NCBI RefSeq assembly: GCF_008923205.2
Contig: NZ_WBMS02000036.1
Coordinates: 1 to 64,000 of the forward strand
From: Actinomadura physcomitrii
GTDB taxonomy: Bacteria > Actinomycetota > Actinomycetes > Streptosporangiales > Streptosporangiaceae
Direction of reading: 5' to 3'
DNA length: 64,000 nt
Made by a program: the position numbers and the translations under genes. Of the stretch, positions 42,381 through 49,560 are shown in pieces. Each line of letters starts with the position of its first letter. Position 1 is the first letter of the stretch. Below the pieces are notes generated by a model. The model was not told the origin of the DNA. It saw nothing but the letters and a program-made list of their open reading frames with translations, and searched no databases.

Positions 42381-43589
42381 GTGGTCAGTCCCCTGCCGGA
42401 CGGAGGCCGCGCGGCGCACGGCTCCATGCCCGCCGAGCTGCCCGACCTGCTGCGCCAGCACCTGCAGGCGGCGGTCGAGGAGATGGAGCGGGAGATCCGC
42501 GACCAGGTCCCCGAGTACGCGGGCGACGGCCGCGGCGAGTACGCCCTGCGGGTCGAGCGGACCGTCAGCGACACGGTCGCGTTCTTCGTCGACTCGGTCG
42601 ACCACCCCGACGCCGACGCGCGGCACCTGACCGAGCTGTACATGCACCTCGGCGAGCTGGAGGCCCGGCAGGGGCGCGGGCTGGAGGCGCTGCAGAACGC
42701 GATGCGGGTGAGCAGCCAGATCGCCTGCCGCCGGTTCATCAAGGACGCCTACCGGCTCGGCTGGTCGCGCGAGACGCTGGGCCGGCTGACCGACTCGCTG
42801 TTCATGCTGCTGGCACGGGTCGCCGACGCGGCGGCGCAGGGGTACGCCCGCGAGCAGGGGCAGCTGGCGACCGAGCGGGAGCAGCGCCGCGAGCGGCTGC
42901 GCGACGCGCTCGTCGCCGAGCCGTCGCCCGGGCACGAGGCGATCACCGAGCTGGCGGTCGCGGCGCGCTGGGACCCGCCGCGCAGCGTCGGGCTGGTCGC
43001 GCTGCCCGCCGGGGCGCCCGCGGGCGCCCGGATCCTGCCGCCGGCGGTGCTCGCCGCGTGGGACGCGCCCGTCCCGTACCTGGTCGTCCCCGACCCCGAG
43101 GGGCCGGGGCAGGACCGGCTGTGGCCGGCGCTGCGGCGGATCGGCACCGCCGCGATCGGACCGACGGTGCCGCTCACGCAGGGCGCGGTGTCGCTGCGGT
43201 GGGCGCGGCACGCGCTGACGCTGGTCGAGCGCGGGCTGCTGCCCGCCGGGGGGCCGGTCCGGTGCGCCGAGCACATCGCCCCGCTGGCCACGCTCGCGGC
43301 CGAGGAGCTGGTCGGCGCGACCGCCGGGGCGGTGCTCGGCCCGCTGCTCGACCTGGCGCCGGCGCGCCGGCAGCCGCTCGCCGAGACGCTGCTGACCTAC
43401 CTGCAGTCCGGCGACAACGCGGTGGTCGCGGCGGAGCGGCTGCACATCCACGAGCAGACCGTCCGGTACCGGCTGCGGCGGATCACCGAGCTGACCGGCG
43501 GCCGGTTCACCGACCTCGACGGGCGGCTCGACCTGATGCTGATGCTGAGCTGGCTGGTGCGGTCCGGGCGCGCGGAGGAGTCCGCCTGA
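42381..43589 (+). CDS. PucR-family transcriptional regulator
   Basis: Start GTG 42381, five bases after GGAGGT. The 402-residue protein has an RsbRD-like N-terminal helical domain (ELPDLLRQHLQAAVEEMERE, then FIKDAYRLGWSRETLGRL), a GGDEF-like centre, and the C-terminal HTH_30 (NAVVAAERLHIHEQTVRYRL, RRITELTGG). It resembles the PucR at 9964-11097 in layout but is not a close copy. Its 3' end overlaps the antisense frame of the convergent esterase by 193 bp. Confidence 0.88.
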   Translation: MVSPLPDGGRAAHGSMPAELPDLLRQHLQAAVEEMEREIRDQVPEYAGDGRGEYALRVERTVSDTVAFFVDSVDHPDADARHLTELYMHLGELEARQGRGLEALQNAMRVSSQIACRRFIKDAYRLGWSRETLGRLTDSLFMLLARVADAAAQGYAREQGQLATEREQRRERLRDALVAEPSPGHEAITELAVAARWDPPRSVGLVALPAGAPAGARILPPAVLAAWDAPVPYLVVPDPEGPGQDRLWPALRRIGTAAIGPTVPLTQGAVSLRWARHALTLVERGLLPAGGPVRCAEHIAPLATLAAEELVGATAGAVLGPLLDLAPARRQPLAETLLTYLQSGDNAVVAAERLHIHEQTVRYRLRRITELTGGRFTDLDGRLDLMLMLSWLVRSGRAEESA

Positions 43590-44506
43590 CGCGGCCCTCC
43601 CGGCGGCCGGCCGGGCTGGGACGCGGCGAGGTGGTGGCCGAGGAACGCGAGCTGCGCCGGGAGGCGCGGGCGCCAGAAGCCGCCGTCGTGGCATCCGCGG
43701 CCCATGGAGCCCTCCGGGTGGATGCGCCCGCGCAGCCTGCGGGCCATCGGCGCGAACGGGTCGCTCGTGCCGCAGTCGACGCGGATCGGGATGCCCTTCA
43801 GCGCGTCCAGGTCGCCGAAGACGTCGTTGCGGGCGAAGTCGGCCGCGTCGTCGAAGGACCGCGCGTTGGTGCCGCGCGCGTCCGCGTAGGAGGCGAACAG
43901 GGCGGGCGAGGAGGCGACGGCGGCGGCCGTGCGCCGCGCGCCCAGCCTGCGCGCCAGCACGAGGGCGCCGTAGCCGCCCATCGACCAGCCGATGACGCCG
44001 ATCCGGCCGGTGCGGGCGCCCTCGGCCGCCAGCCGCGGCAGCAGCTCGTCGACGATCATGCCGATGGGGTCGTCGCCGTCCGCCCGGGCGTGCCAGTAGG
44101 TGTCGGGCCCGCCGTCGACGGCCGCGATCGCGAACGGGGGGACGCCGCCGCGCGCGACCGCGTCCGGGAGGTAGTGGTCCAGCGCGAGGGCCCGCACGGC
44201 GGACGCCCCGTCGCCGCCGCTGCCGTGCAGGGCGACGGCGACCGGGAGGCCGCGCAGGGACCGGTTCCGCGCGGGCAGGACGACGGTGGCGGTGACGTTC
44301 GTGCGGCGGTGCGCCGACCGCCAGGCCGGCCGCCGGACGGTCGTGGACGCGGTCGGCGGCGCGGGCACGCTCCCGCACCGGCCGAGGGCCTTGTCGAGGC
44401 GGACCCGGCCGGGCAGCACGTCGTTCTCGACGAGGGCGTAGCCCGTCCCGCCCGCCGCCGCGAAGGCGCCGAGTCCGCCGATGAGCAGCGCGCGTCTGGA
44501 GATCAA
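43397..44506 (-). CDS. Tat-exported alpha/beta hydrolase (esterase), with run-on C-terminus
   Basis: The ATG at 44506 begins a twin-arginine signal (ISRRALLIGGLGAFAAAGG). The 369-residue frame has the esterase D/antigen-85-like fold: VAVALHGSGGDGASAVRAL (oxyanion), IGVIGWSMGGYGALVLARRL with nucleophile Ser, VDCGTSDPFAPMARRL with Asp and RGCHDGGFWRPRL with His. The natural end should be near AFLGHHLAAS. Instead no stop follows, and about 64 more residues (QPGRPPGGPRQ onward) are the antisense of the PucR gene. This looks like loss of the original stop codon. It acts outside the membrane on an ester or mycolyl-like substrate. Confidence 0.85.
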   Translation of the reverse strand: MISRRALLIGGLGAFAAAGGTGYALVENDVLPGRVRLDKALGRCGSVPAPPTASTTVRRPAWRSAHRRTNVTATVVLPARNRSLRGLPVAVALHGSGGDGASAVRALALDHYLPDAVARGGVPPFAIAAVDGGPDTYWHARADGDDPIGMIVDELLPRLAAEGARTGRIGVIGWSMGGYGALVLARRLGARRTAAAVASSPALFASYADARGTNARSFDDAADFARNDVFGDLDALKGIPIRVDCGTSDPFAPMARRLRGRIHPEGSMGRGCHDGGFWRPRLPAQLAFLGHHLAASQPGRPPGGPRQADSSARPDRTSQLSISIRSSRPSRSVNRPPVSSVIRRSRYRTVCSWMCSRSAATTALSPDCR

Positions 44507-44604
44507 CGAGAGTCCTTCCGGAGGGCGTGGTCACCCGATTGGATCTCCGGAGGGCCGCGAAGGTTCCGCGCGATCCGCACCGGGCGCGGCCGGGACCGGC
44601 GGGC

Positions 44605-45486
44605 TCAGGTGGCCGCGGCCTCGTCGGCGCGGCCGGGCGCGGACTGGGAGTGCGACAGGACGGTCACCCCGGCGGTGAGCAGGACGGCGCTCAGCGCGAC
44701 CGCCGCGAACGCCGACGGCGAATGCGGCGGCTCGGTGTGGAAGGCGAAGACGGCCAGCACGTAGGACGCGACGGGGTTGGTCATCGTCATCGCGGTCATC
44801 GCGGCGGGCAGCGACCCGGCGGCGAACGCCTTCTGCTCCAGCACGAGCCCGAGCAGCGTGGACCCGGCGAGCGCGTACCCGGGCCAGTCGAGCGCCGTCG
44901 CGCCGACGCCGCGCTCGACCAGGTCGGCGGTGGTGAGCTTGATGAGCACGGCGGTCGCCGCGAACATCAGCCCGGAGCAGACGCCGAGCAGCACCGCCCG
45001 GACCGTCCCGCGGCGCAGGTTCGCGGCGCGCGACAGCGCCAGCACGAACGGGACGGCGGCCAGGCCGGCGAGGATCAGCCGCGGCCGGGACGGCTCGCCC
45101 TGCGCGGGGATCGCGCCGGGCACGGTGAACAGCACCGCGAGGCCCGCGGTGACGGCGATCCCGCCGACCAGGTCGCCGCGGGCGGGGCGGCGGCCGGTCA
45201 CGGCCGCGCCGAGCAGGATCGTGAACGCCAGCTGGGTGACCAGCAGCGGCTGGACGAGCGCCGTGGAGCCGAGGTGCAGGGCGGCGGCCTGGCTCATGAA
45301 CCCGGCCAGGTTGGAGCCCCACCCGGCCAGCCAGACCGGATCGCGCAGCAGCGCGCCGATCAGCCGGGCGGCCGGGACACGGCCCTTGCCCTCCCCCACG
45401 GCGCGGCGCGCCGCGCGGTACTGCAGCGCGGCGGCCGCCGCGAACAGCAGCGCCGCCAGCACGCTGAACGCGGCGGACCACGCCAT
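44605..45486 (-). CDS. DMT-superfamily membrane transporter
   Basis: Start ATG 45486 shares one base with the stop of the upstream gene (TGATG). The 293-residue protein has about nine or ten transmembrane helices in two repeats, of the DMT/EamA type: NLAGFMSQAAALHLGSTALV and PLLVTQLAFTILLGAAVTGR in the first, EQKAFAAGSLPAAMTAMTMT and NPVASYVLAVFAFHTEP in the second. It may export a small metabolite or lipid precursor. Coupling to the PAP2-acyltransferase fusion suggests a lipid-related role. Confidence 0.85.
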   Translation of the reverse strand: MAWSAAFSVLAALLFAAAAALQYRAARRAVGEGKGRVPAARLIGALLRDPVWLAGWGSNLAGFMSQAAALHLGSTALVQPLLVTQLAFTILLGAAVTGRRPARGDLVGGIAVTAGLAVLFTVPGAIPAQGEPSRPRLILAGLAAVPFVLALSRAANLRRGTVRAVLLGVCSGLMFAATAVLIKLTTADLVERGVGATALDWPGYALAGSTLLGLVLEQKAFAAGSLPAAMTAMTMTNPVASYVLAVFAFHTEPPHSPSAFAAVALSAVLLTAGVTVLSHSQSAPGRADEAAAT

Positions 45487-47462
45487 CAAGGCGTTCCGGT
45501 CTGCGCGCCGCTGCGGCCGGGACCGGCGTCGACGCCGAACTCGGCCGCCAGCTTCTCGAACGCGCGCAGCAGGCCGCCGGCGAACCGGTCCGGCGCGGGC
45601 AGCGCCCGCGTCTCGGCGACCACGCAGACGTGCAGGGCGCCGTCCCGGCTCAGCGCCCCGACCGTGATCGGGACGCTTCCGGCGGGCGGCAGGATCGGGT
45701 GCAGGCCGCCGAGCGGCGCGCCCGCCAGCAGCAGCGGGCCGGACGGCCCGCGCAGGGTCGCGACGACCGCGCCGGCGAACGGGGCCGGGCCCGCGGGCGG
45801 GCGGTCCCCGGCGGCCCGGCGCAGGCCGGCGAGCCGTTCGCGCAGCGGGCGGTCGTCGACGGGGACGTCCAGCCGGCGGTCGCCGCCGCGCTCCTCCGGC
45901 ACGACGGCGACGCGCAGCGTCCACGCGCCGGACGGCGCCCCGCCCTCCTCCGCGGCGGCCTCGGCGGCGGCGTCGCCGGTGAGGGCGGCCAGCAGGGCGG
46001 TGAGCCGGACGCCGGCGGCGCGGGCGACCTCGCGGACCCGGTCCAGCGGCAGCGTGGCGGTCCCGAAGCCGTACCGGGGCGCGGCGCCGCCGCCGATCGC
46101 GGGCGGCGCCGCCATGGCGGGCGGGGCGGGCGCCGGCAGCACGGCGCTCCGGCCGGGCCCGGGGACGTCCGCGGCCGGGTCGAGGATACCGCGCAGCGGG
46201 CCGAGAGGGCCGTCGCCGTCCGCGAGGGCGCGGTGGAGCAGCACGACCACGGCGTCCGGGGCCGTCCCGCCGCCGCGGATCAGGTGCAGCCGCCACGGCG
46301 GGCGGCCGGCGCCGAGCGGTTCCGCGATCAGCCGCGCGACCAGCGCGTCCCGGGCGCGGCGGTCGCCCGGGGCGGGCAGCGCGGTCTCGCGGACGTGCCA
46401 GCCAAGGTCGATCTCCGCGGCGCCGTCCAGGCGCGCGCGGTCCGGCCCGCCGGGCGGGCGGAGCCGGCCGGCCGGCCGGGGCAGGTCGGTGAGCCGGGGC
46501 AGGTCGGGCAGCCGCTCGGCCAGCAGCGCCCGCACGCGCGCGGCGGCGGGGCCCGGCCCGGTGAACTCCGCGACGCCTCCCACGACCTGCGGCACCTCCC
46601 CGCTCTCCCCGGACGCGGGCGGCGCGCCGGCGGCGGCCCGCCGCGGCGGGGCGGAGGGCGCGTCCGGTACCGCCTCCCCCCGGAGATCGTGCCCCGGCAG
46701 CAGGCCCCTCAAGACCCCGGCCCGGACGAGCCGGGCGCGCAGCGCCTCCGCGCCCGCCGCGGCGGGGACCAGCAGCAGCCCGCCCGGGATGTCCACCACG
46801 TAGTGCGCGGCCGTCGCGACGATCACCAGGCCGGTGACCACCAGGTGCAGGGCGCACAGGCAGGCGACGGCGGCGCCGCAGCGGGCGCGGACGGCGGCGA
46901 CGCCGATCCACGCCACCCAGCCGATGTGCAGGCTGGGCATCGCCGCGTACGGGTTCGCGCCGGCCGAGACCGCGCCGGTGCCCCAGGTGGCGGGCGGATG
47001 GTGCAGCGCGATGATGTCGGTGTACCCCTCGCCGGGCAGCAGCCGCGGCGGCGTCGACGGCCAGGCCGCGAAGCAGCAGATCGCGATCAGGGTGATCCAG
47101 ATCAGCATGTTGCGGGCCCACGGGTAGGCGGGGCTGCGCCGCCACCACAGGTAGCCGACGAACCCGAAGGTGGCGAGCACGTACGTCGTCGCGTACTCCC
47201 ACGCGGCCAGCGCGCCGAGCCACCCGTGCCGGATGAGCACGCCGTTGAGCTGGTGCCCGACGTCCAGGTGCGCCCACCGCTCCAGGGCCAGCAGCGACCG
47301 GCCGTGGGCGTCGCTGACGGCCCGCGCCCCGGCGAACGCGTGCGTGAAGGCCAGGTACACCGCCAGTACGGCCAGCCCCGCGGCGATCTCGCGCGCGGCC
47401 GCGGCCGCGCGCCCGCGCTCGTCCTCGCGCGCACCGGACGGGGCCGCCTCGCACCGGGTCAC
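45486..47462 (-). CDS. PAP2-type lipid phosphatase fused to WS/DGAT-like acyltransferase domain
   Basis: I place the start at GTG 47462 (VTRCEAAPSGAREDERG), behind GGGAGGAGC. Of 658 residues, ~25-240 form a six-helix PAP2 (inositol-phosphorylceramide-synthase-like) domain with STPPRLLPG (motif 1-like), AAMPSLHIGWVAW (motif 2, SLH) and ATAAHYVVDIPGG (motif 3 His and Asp). Residues ~290-650 resemble a wax ester synthase/diacylglycerol acyltransferase: WHVRETALPAPG, VVVLLHRALADGDGPLGPLR and late PITVGALSRDGALHVCVV. The HHxxxDG site reads HRALADG, so the second His is lost. It may link phosphatidate hydrolysis to triacylglycerol or wax synthesis, or bind acyl groups only. Confidence 0.82.
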   Translation of the reverse strand: MTRCEAAPSGAREDERGRAAAAAREIAAGLAVLAVYLAFTHAFAGARAVSDAHGRSLLALERWAHLDVGHQLNGVLIRHGWLGALAAWEYATTYVLATFGFVGYLWWRRSPAYPWARNMLIWITLIAICCFAAWPSTPPRLLPGEGYTDIIALHHPPATWGTGAVSAGANPYAAMPSLHIGWVAWIGVAAVRARCGAAVACLCALHLVVTGLVIVATAAHYVVDIPGGLLLVPAAAGAEALRARLVRAGVLRGLLPGHDLRGEAVPDAPSAPPRRAAAGAPPASGESGEVPQVVGGVAEFTGPGPAAARVRALLAERLPDLPRLTDLPRPAGRLRPPGGPDRARLDGAAEIDLGWHVRETALPAPGDRRARDALVARLIAEPLGAGRPPWRLHLIRGGGTAPDAVVVLLHRALADGDGPLGPLRGILDPAADVPGPGRSAVLPAPAPPAMAAPPAIGGGAAPRYGFGTATLPLDRVREVARAAGVRLTALLAALTGDAAAEAAAEEGGAPSGAWTLRVAVVPEERGGDRRLDVPVDDRPLRERLAGLRRAAGDRPPAGPAPFAGAVVATLRGPSGPLLLAGAPLGGLHPILPPAGSVPITVGALSRDGALHVCVVAETRALPAPDRFAGGLLRAFEKLAAEFGVDAGPGRSGAQTGTP

Positions 47463-47635
47463 GCCGCTCCTCCCGCCTCTGCCATCGCACCACCCCCTAC
47501 CGATCATCCTCCCCACGATCGTTCACGACGACCATGAGGGGGTGGTCGATCGCCGCCTTTTTCGCGGCAAGAACCCGGGAACCGCCCGCGCCTGGGCATT
47601 ACGGTGAGGTCGATGGGCGGCCGGCGCGCGGGGCG

Positions 47636-47956
47636 TCAGGCGAGGGGGACGCGGAGGCCGACGGTGCCGCGCAGGTCGAGCCAGGCCGTCCCGTTCCCGA
47701 GGACCAGCCGCAGGACGACGTGCTCGCATCGCGGGCACCGGGCGACGGCGCCCGGCGCGTGCGTGTAGACGCGCAGGCGCGGCAGCGGTCCCGCGAGGCC
47801 GCACGCGGTGCACCGCACCGCGGCCCTGGTCACGTCCACGCCGAACACCTCGCTCAGGGGCCCGGCGAGCGCGTTGCCGTCCTGGTAAGCGCCGGTGTCC
47901 TCGTAGACGACGGCCTCCGCTCGCGTGCCCGCGCCCGCTCCCGTGTCCGGTCCCAT
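47636..47956 (-). CDS. DUF6510-type zinc-ribbon protein
   Basis: The start is ATG 47956, one base after the stop of the ferredoxin reductase gene (TGACATG). The 106-residue protein carries two CxxC knuckles: AAVRCTACGLAGPLPRLRVY and VARCPRCEHVVLRLV, forming a likely zinc ribbon, then TAWLDLRGTVGLRVPLA. This matches DUF6510 from memory, a family that accompanies the molybdenum oxidoreductase/ferredoxin reductase pair in actinobacteria. It may serve in assembly or as a partner of that enzyme. Confidence 0.85.
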   Translation of the reverse strand: MGPDTGAGAGTRAEAVVYEDTGAYQDGNALAGPLSEVFGVDVTRAAVRCTACGLAGPLPRLRVYTHAPGAVARCPRCEHVVLRLVLGNGTAWLDLRGTVGLRVPLA

Positions 47957-47957
47957 G

Positions 47958-48710
47958 TCAGCCTCCCGTCGGCCCGAAACGCTCGGTCTTGATCCGGCGG
48001 GGGTCGTGGCCCAGCGCGACCAGCAGGTCGGCCGCCGCCTCCACGAAGCCGGTGGGCCCGCACACGAAGCAGGCCGGGTCGAACTCCGGCGGCCAGGCCC
48101 ACGCGGCGAGGTCACCCTTCGCCAGCCGCCCCGGCGGCCTCGGCCAGCCGTCCGGCGCGGCGCGCGTGTACAGCGGGAAGACCTCCACGCCCGGGTCGGG
48201 GCGCCGCAGCTCATCGGCGTACCACCGGTCGCCGGGCGTGCGGACGGAGTACACCAGGCGGAACGGGACGCGCGATCCCGCCGCCCGCCGGGACCGCACC
48301 ATCGCCATCAGCGGCGCCGCCCCGGCCCCGCCCGCGACGAGCGTGACGGGCGCCGGGGCGTCCGGCCGCCACACGAACCAGCCGCCGACCGGTCCGCGGA
48401 TCTCGACCGGGTCGCCCGCCGCGAAGACCCCGGTCAGGTACGGGGAGACCTCGCCGTCCGGGACGTTCTGCACGGTCAGCTCGACGCGGTCGCCGTCCGC
48501 CGCGGCGGCGAGCGAGTAGCTGCGCTGGGCGCTGTACCCGTCGGCGGCGGTGAGCCGGACGTCGACGTGCTGGCCCGCGAGGTGGCCCGGCCAGCCGGGG
48601 ACGTCCAGCACGAGCGTCCGCGCGGTGGGCGTCTCGTCGCGGGTCTCCGCGAGCCGCGCCACCCGCCACTCCAGCCGGGTCAGTCGCCCTGGTACCGCTG
48701 TTCCAGCCAT
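47958..48710 (-). CDS. FAD/NAD(P)-dependent ferredoxin-reductase-type oxidoreductase
   Basis: Start ATG 48710, behind GGGGACCC; it overlaps the upstream gene by 31 bp. The 250-residue protein has an FNR fold: GQHVDVRLTAADGYSAQRSYSLA (in parts; RSYS is the flavin-binding motif), GPVGGWFVWRP, VAGGAGAAPLMAMVR for NAD(P)H, and a C-terminal FVCGPTGFVEAA. No 2Fe-2S domain is attached. It probably passes electrons from NAD(P)H to or from the molybdopterin enzyme next to it. Confidence 0.9.
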   Translation of the reverse strand: MAGTAVPGRLTRLEWRVARLAETRDETPTARTLVLDVPGWPGHLAGQHVDVRLTAADGYSAQRSYSLAAAADGDRVELTVQNVPDGEVSPYLTGVFAAGDPVEIRGPVGGWFVWRPDAPAPVTLVAGGAGAAPLMAMVRSRRAAGSRVPFRLVYSVRTPGDRWYADELRRPDPGVEVFPLYTRAAPDGWPRPPGRLAKGDLAAWAWPPEFDPACFVCGPTGFVEAAADLLVALGHDPRRIKTERFGPTGG

Positions 48711-49279
48711 GGGTCCCCGTAGTCGTGGTAGCCGGCCGTCTCCCAGAAGCCGGGCTCGTCCTGGGTGAGCAGGTCGAGGCCGTGGACCCACTTGGCCGAC
48801 TTCCAGAAGTACAGGTGCGGAACGAGCAGCCGCACCGGGCCGCCGTGCTCGGGGTGCAGGTCCTCGTCGTCGAAGCGGTACGCCAGCCACGCCCGCCCGT
48901 CCAGCAGGTCCTCCAGGGGCAGGTTGGTGGTGTAGCCGCCGTAGGACCGGGCGAGCGCGTGGTCGGCCGCCGTGTCCATGTCCGCGAGGAGGGTGTCCAG
49001 GGAGACGCCCGTCCAGGTGGTGCCGAGCTTGGACCACTTGGTCACGCAGTGGATGTCGACGGTCGGCGTCTCGGACGGGAGCGCCCGGAACTCCCGCCAG
49101 GTCCAGCGGCGCCGGTCGCCGGTCTCGGTGGTGACGACGAACTCCCACTCGTCCCGGTCGATCCGGGGCGTCGGCCCCGCGGACAGGACCGGGAAGTCGT
49201 CGGTGAGGTACTGGCCGGGCGGCAGTTTCACGTCCCCCTGCCGCCGCCTGCCGTGGAATCCGGGCGAGACGATGCCCAT
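48680..49279 (-). CDS. Sulfite-oxidase-like molybdopterin oxidoreductase
   Basis: I start at ATG 49279 (MGIVSPGFHGRRRQGDV), with AGGGAGCGGGG upstream. The 199-residue protein is a single Oxidored_molyb domain: IDRDEWEFVV, TVDIHCVTKWSKLGTTWTGV with the molybdenum-ligand Cys, then GPVRLLVPHLYFWKSAKWV and the terminal GYHDYGDPWLEQRYQGD. The heme and dimer domains of eukaryotic sulfite oxidase are absent, as in YedY/MsrP-type catalytic subunits. It has no Tat signal, so it acts in the cytosol with the following reductase. Substrate unknown. Confidence 0.92.
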   Translation of the reverse strand: MGIVSPGFHGRRRQGDVKLPPGQYLTDDFPVLSAGPTPRIDRDEWEFVVTTETGDRRRWTWREFRALPSETPTVDIHCVTKWSKLGTTWTGVSLDTLLADMDTAADHALARSYGGYTTNLPLEDLLDGRAWLAYRFDDEDLHPEHGGPVRLLVPHLYFWKSAKWVHGLDLLTQDEPGFWETAGYHDYGDPWLEQRYQGD

Positions 49280-49428
49280 CCCCGCTCCCTGTTCGTCCGG
49301 ACGGCCCGTTCGCCCGCTTCCTTCCCGGTCAGGAGCGTTCAACCCTCGGGCGGCGCGCAGTTCCAGGGCGGCGGAAGATCTTGATCCGGCGGCGGACGTC
49401 CCGCCGGGCCGCTAGGCTGCGCTGCGGC

Positions 49429-49503
49429 AAGGCCGTAGCGCAGAGGTCGTCGCGCCTTACAGCGGGCTGGAGGACGTCGGTTCGAATCCGACCGGCCTTG
49501 CCA
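49429..49503 (+). tRNA. tRNA-like element with abnormal anticodon arm (possible pseudo-tRNA)
   Basis: Acceptor AAGGCCG/CGGCCTT (perfect, extendable to 10 bp from 49426), TA at 8-9, D-stem GCGC/GCGC with a GG-containing loop, T-arm GTCGG-TTCGAAT-CCGAC, discriminator G and encoded CCA are all canonical. The 20 nt between D- and T-arms are too few and do not form a normal 5-bp/7-nt anticodon arm. The best alternative is CGC-CTTACA-GCG, a 6-nt loop resembling tRNA-Val (TAC) but at the cost of the D-stem. It may be a degenerate tRNA, a recombination remnant, or a non-decoding tRNA-like RNA. Confidence 0.6.
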
Positions 49504-49560
49504 CCCCAGCCTCGGTCCGCGCCGGGCCGCGGGGCACGGCGCGCGGGAACGGGGGACGCG

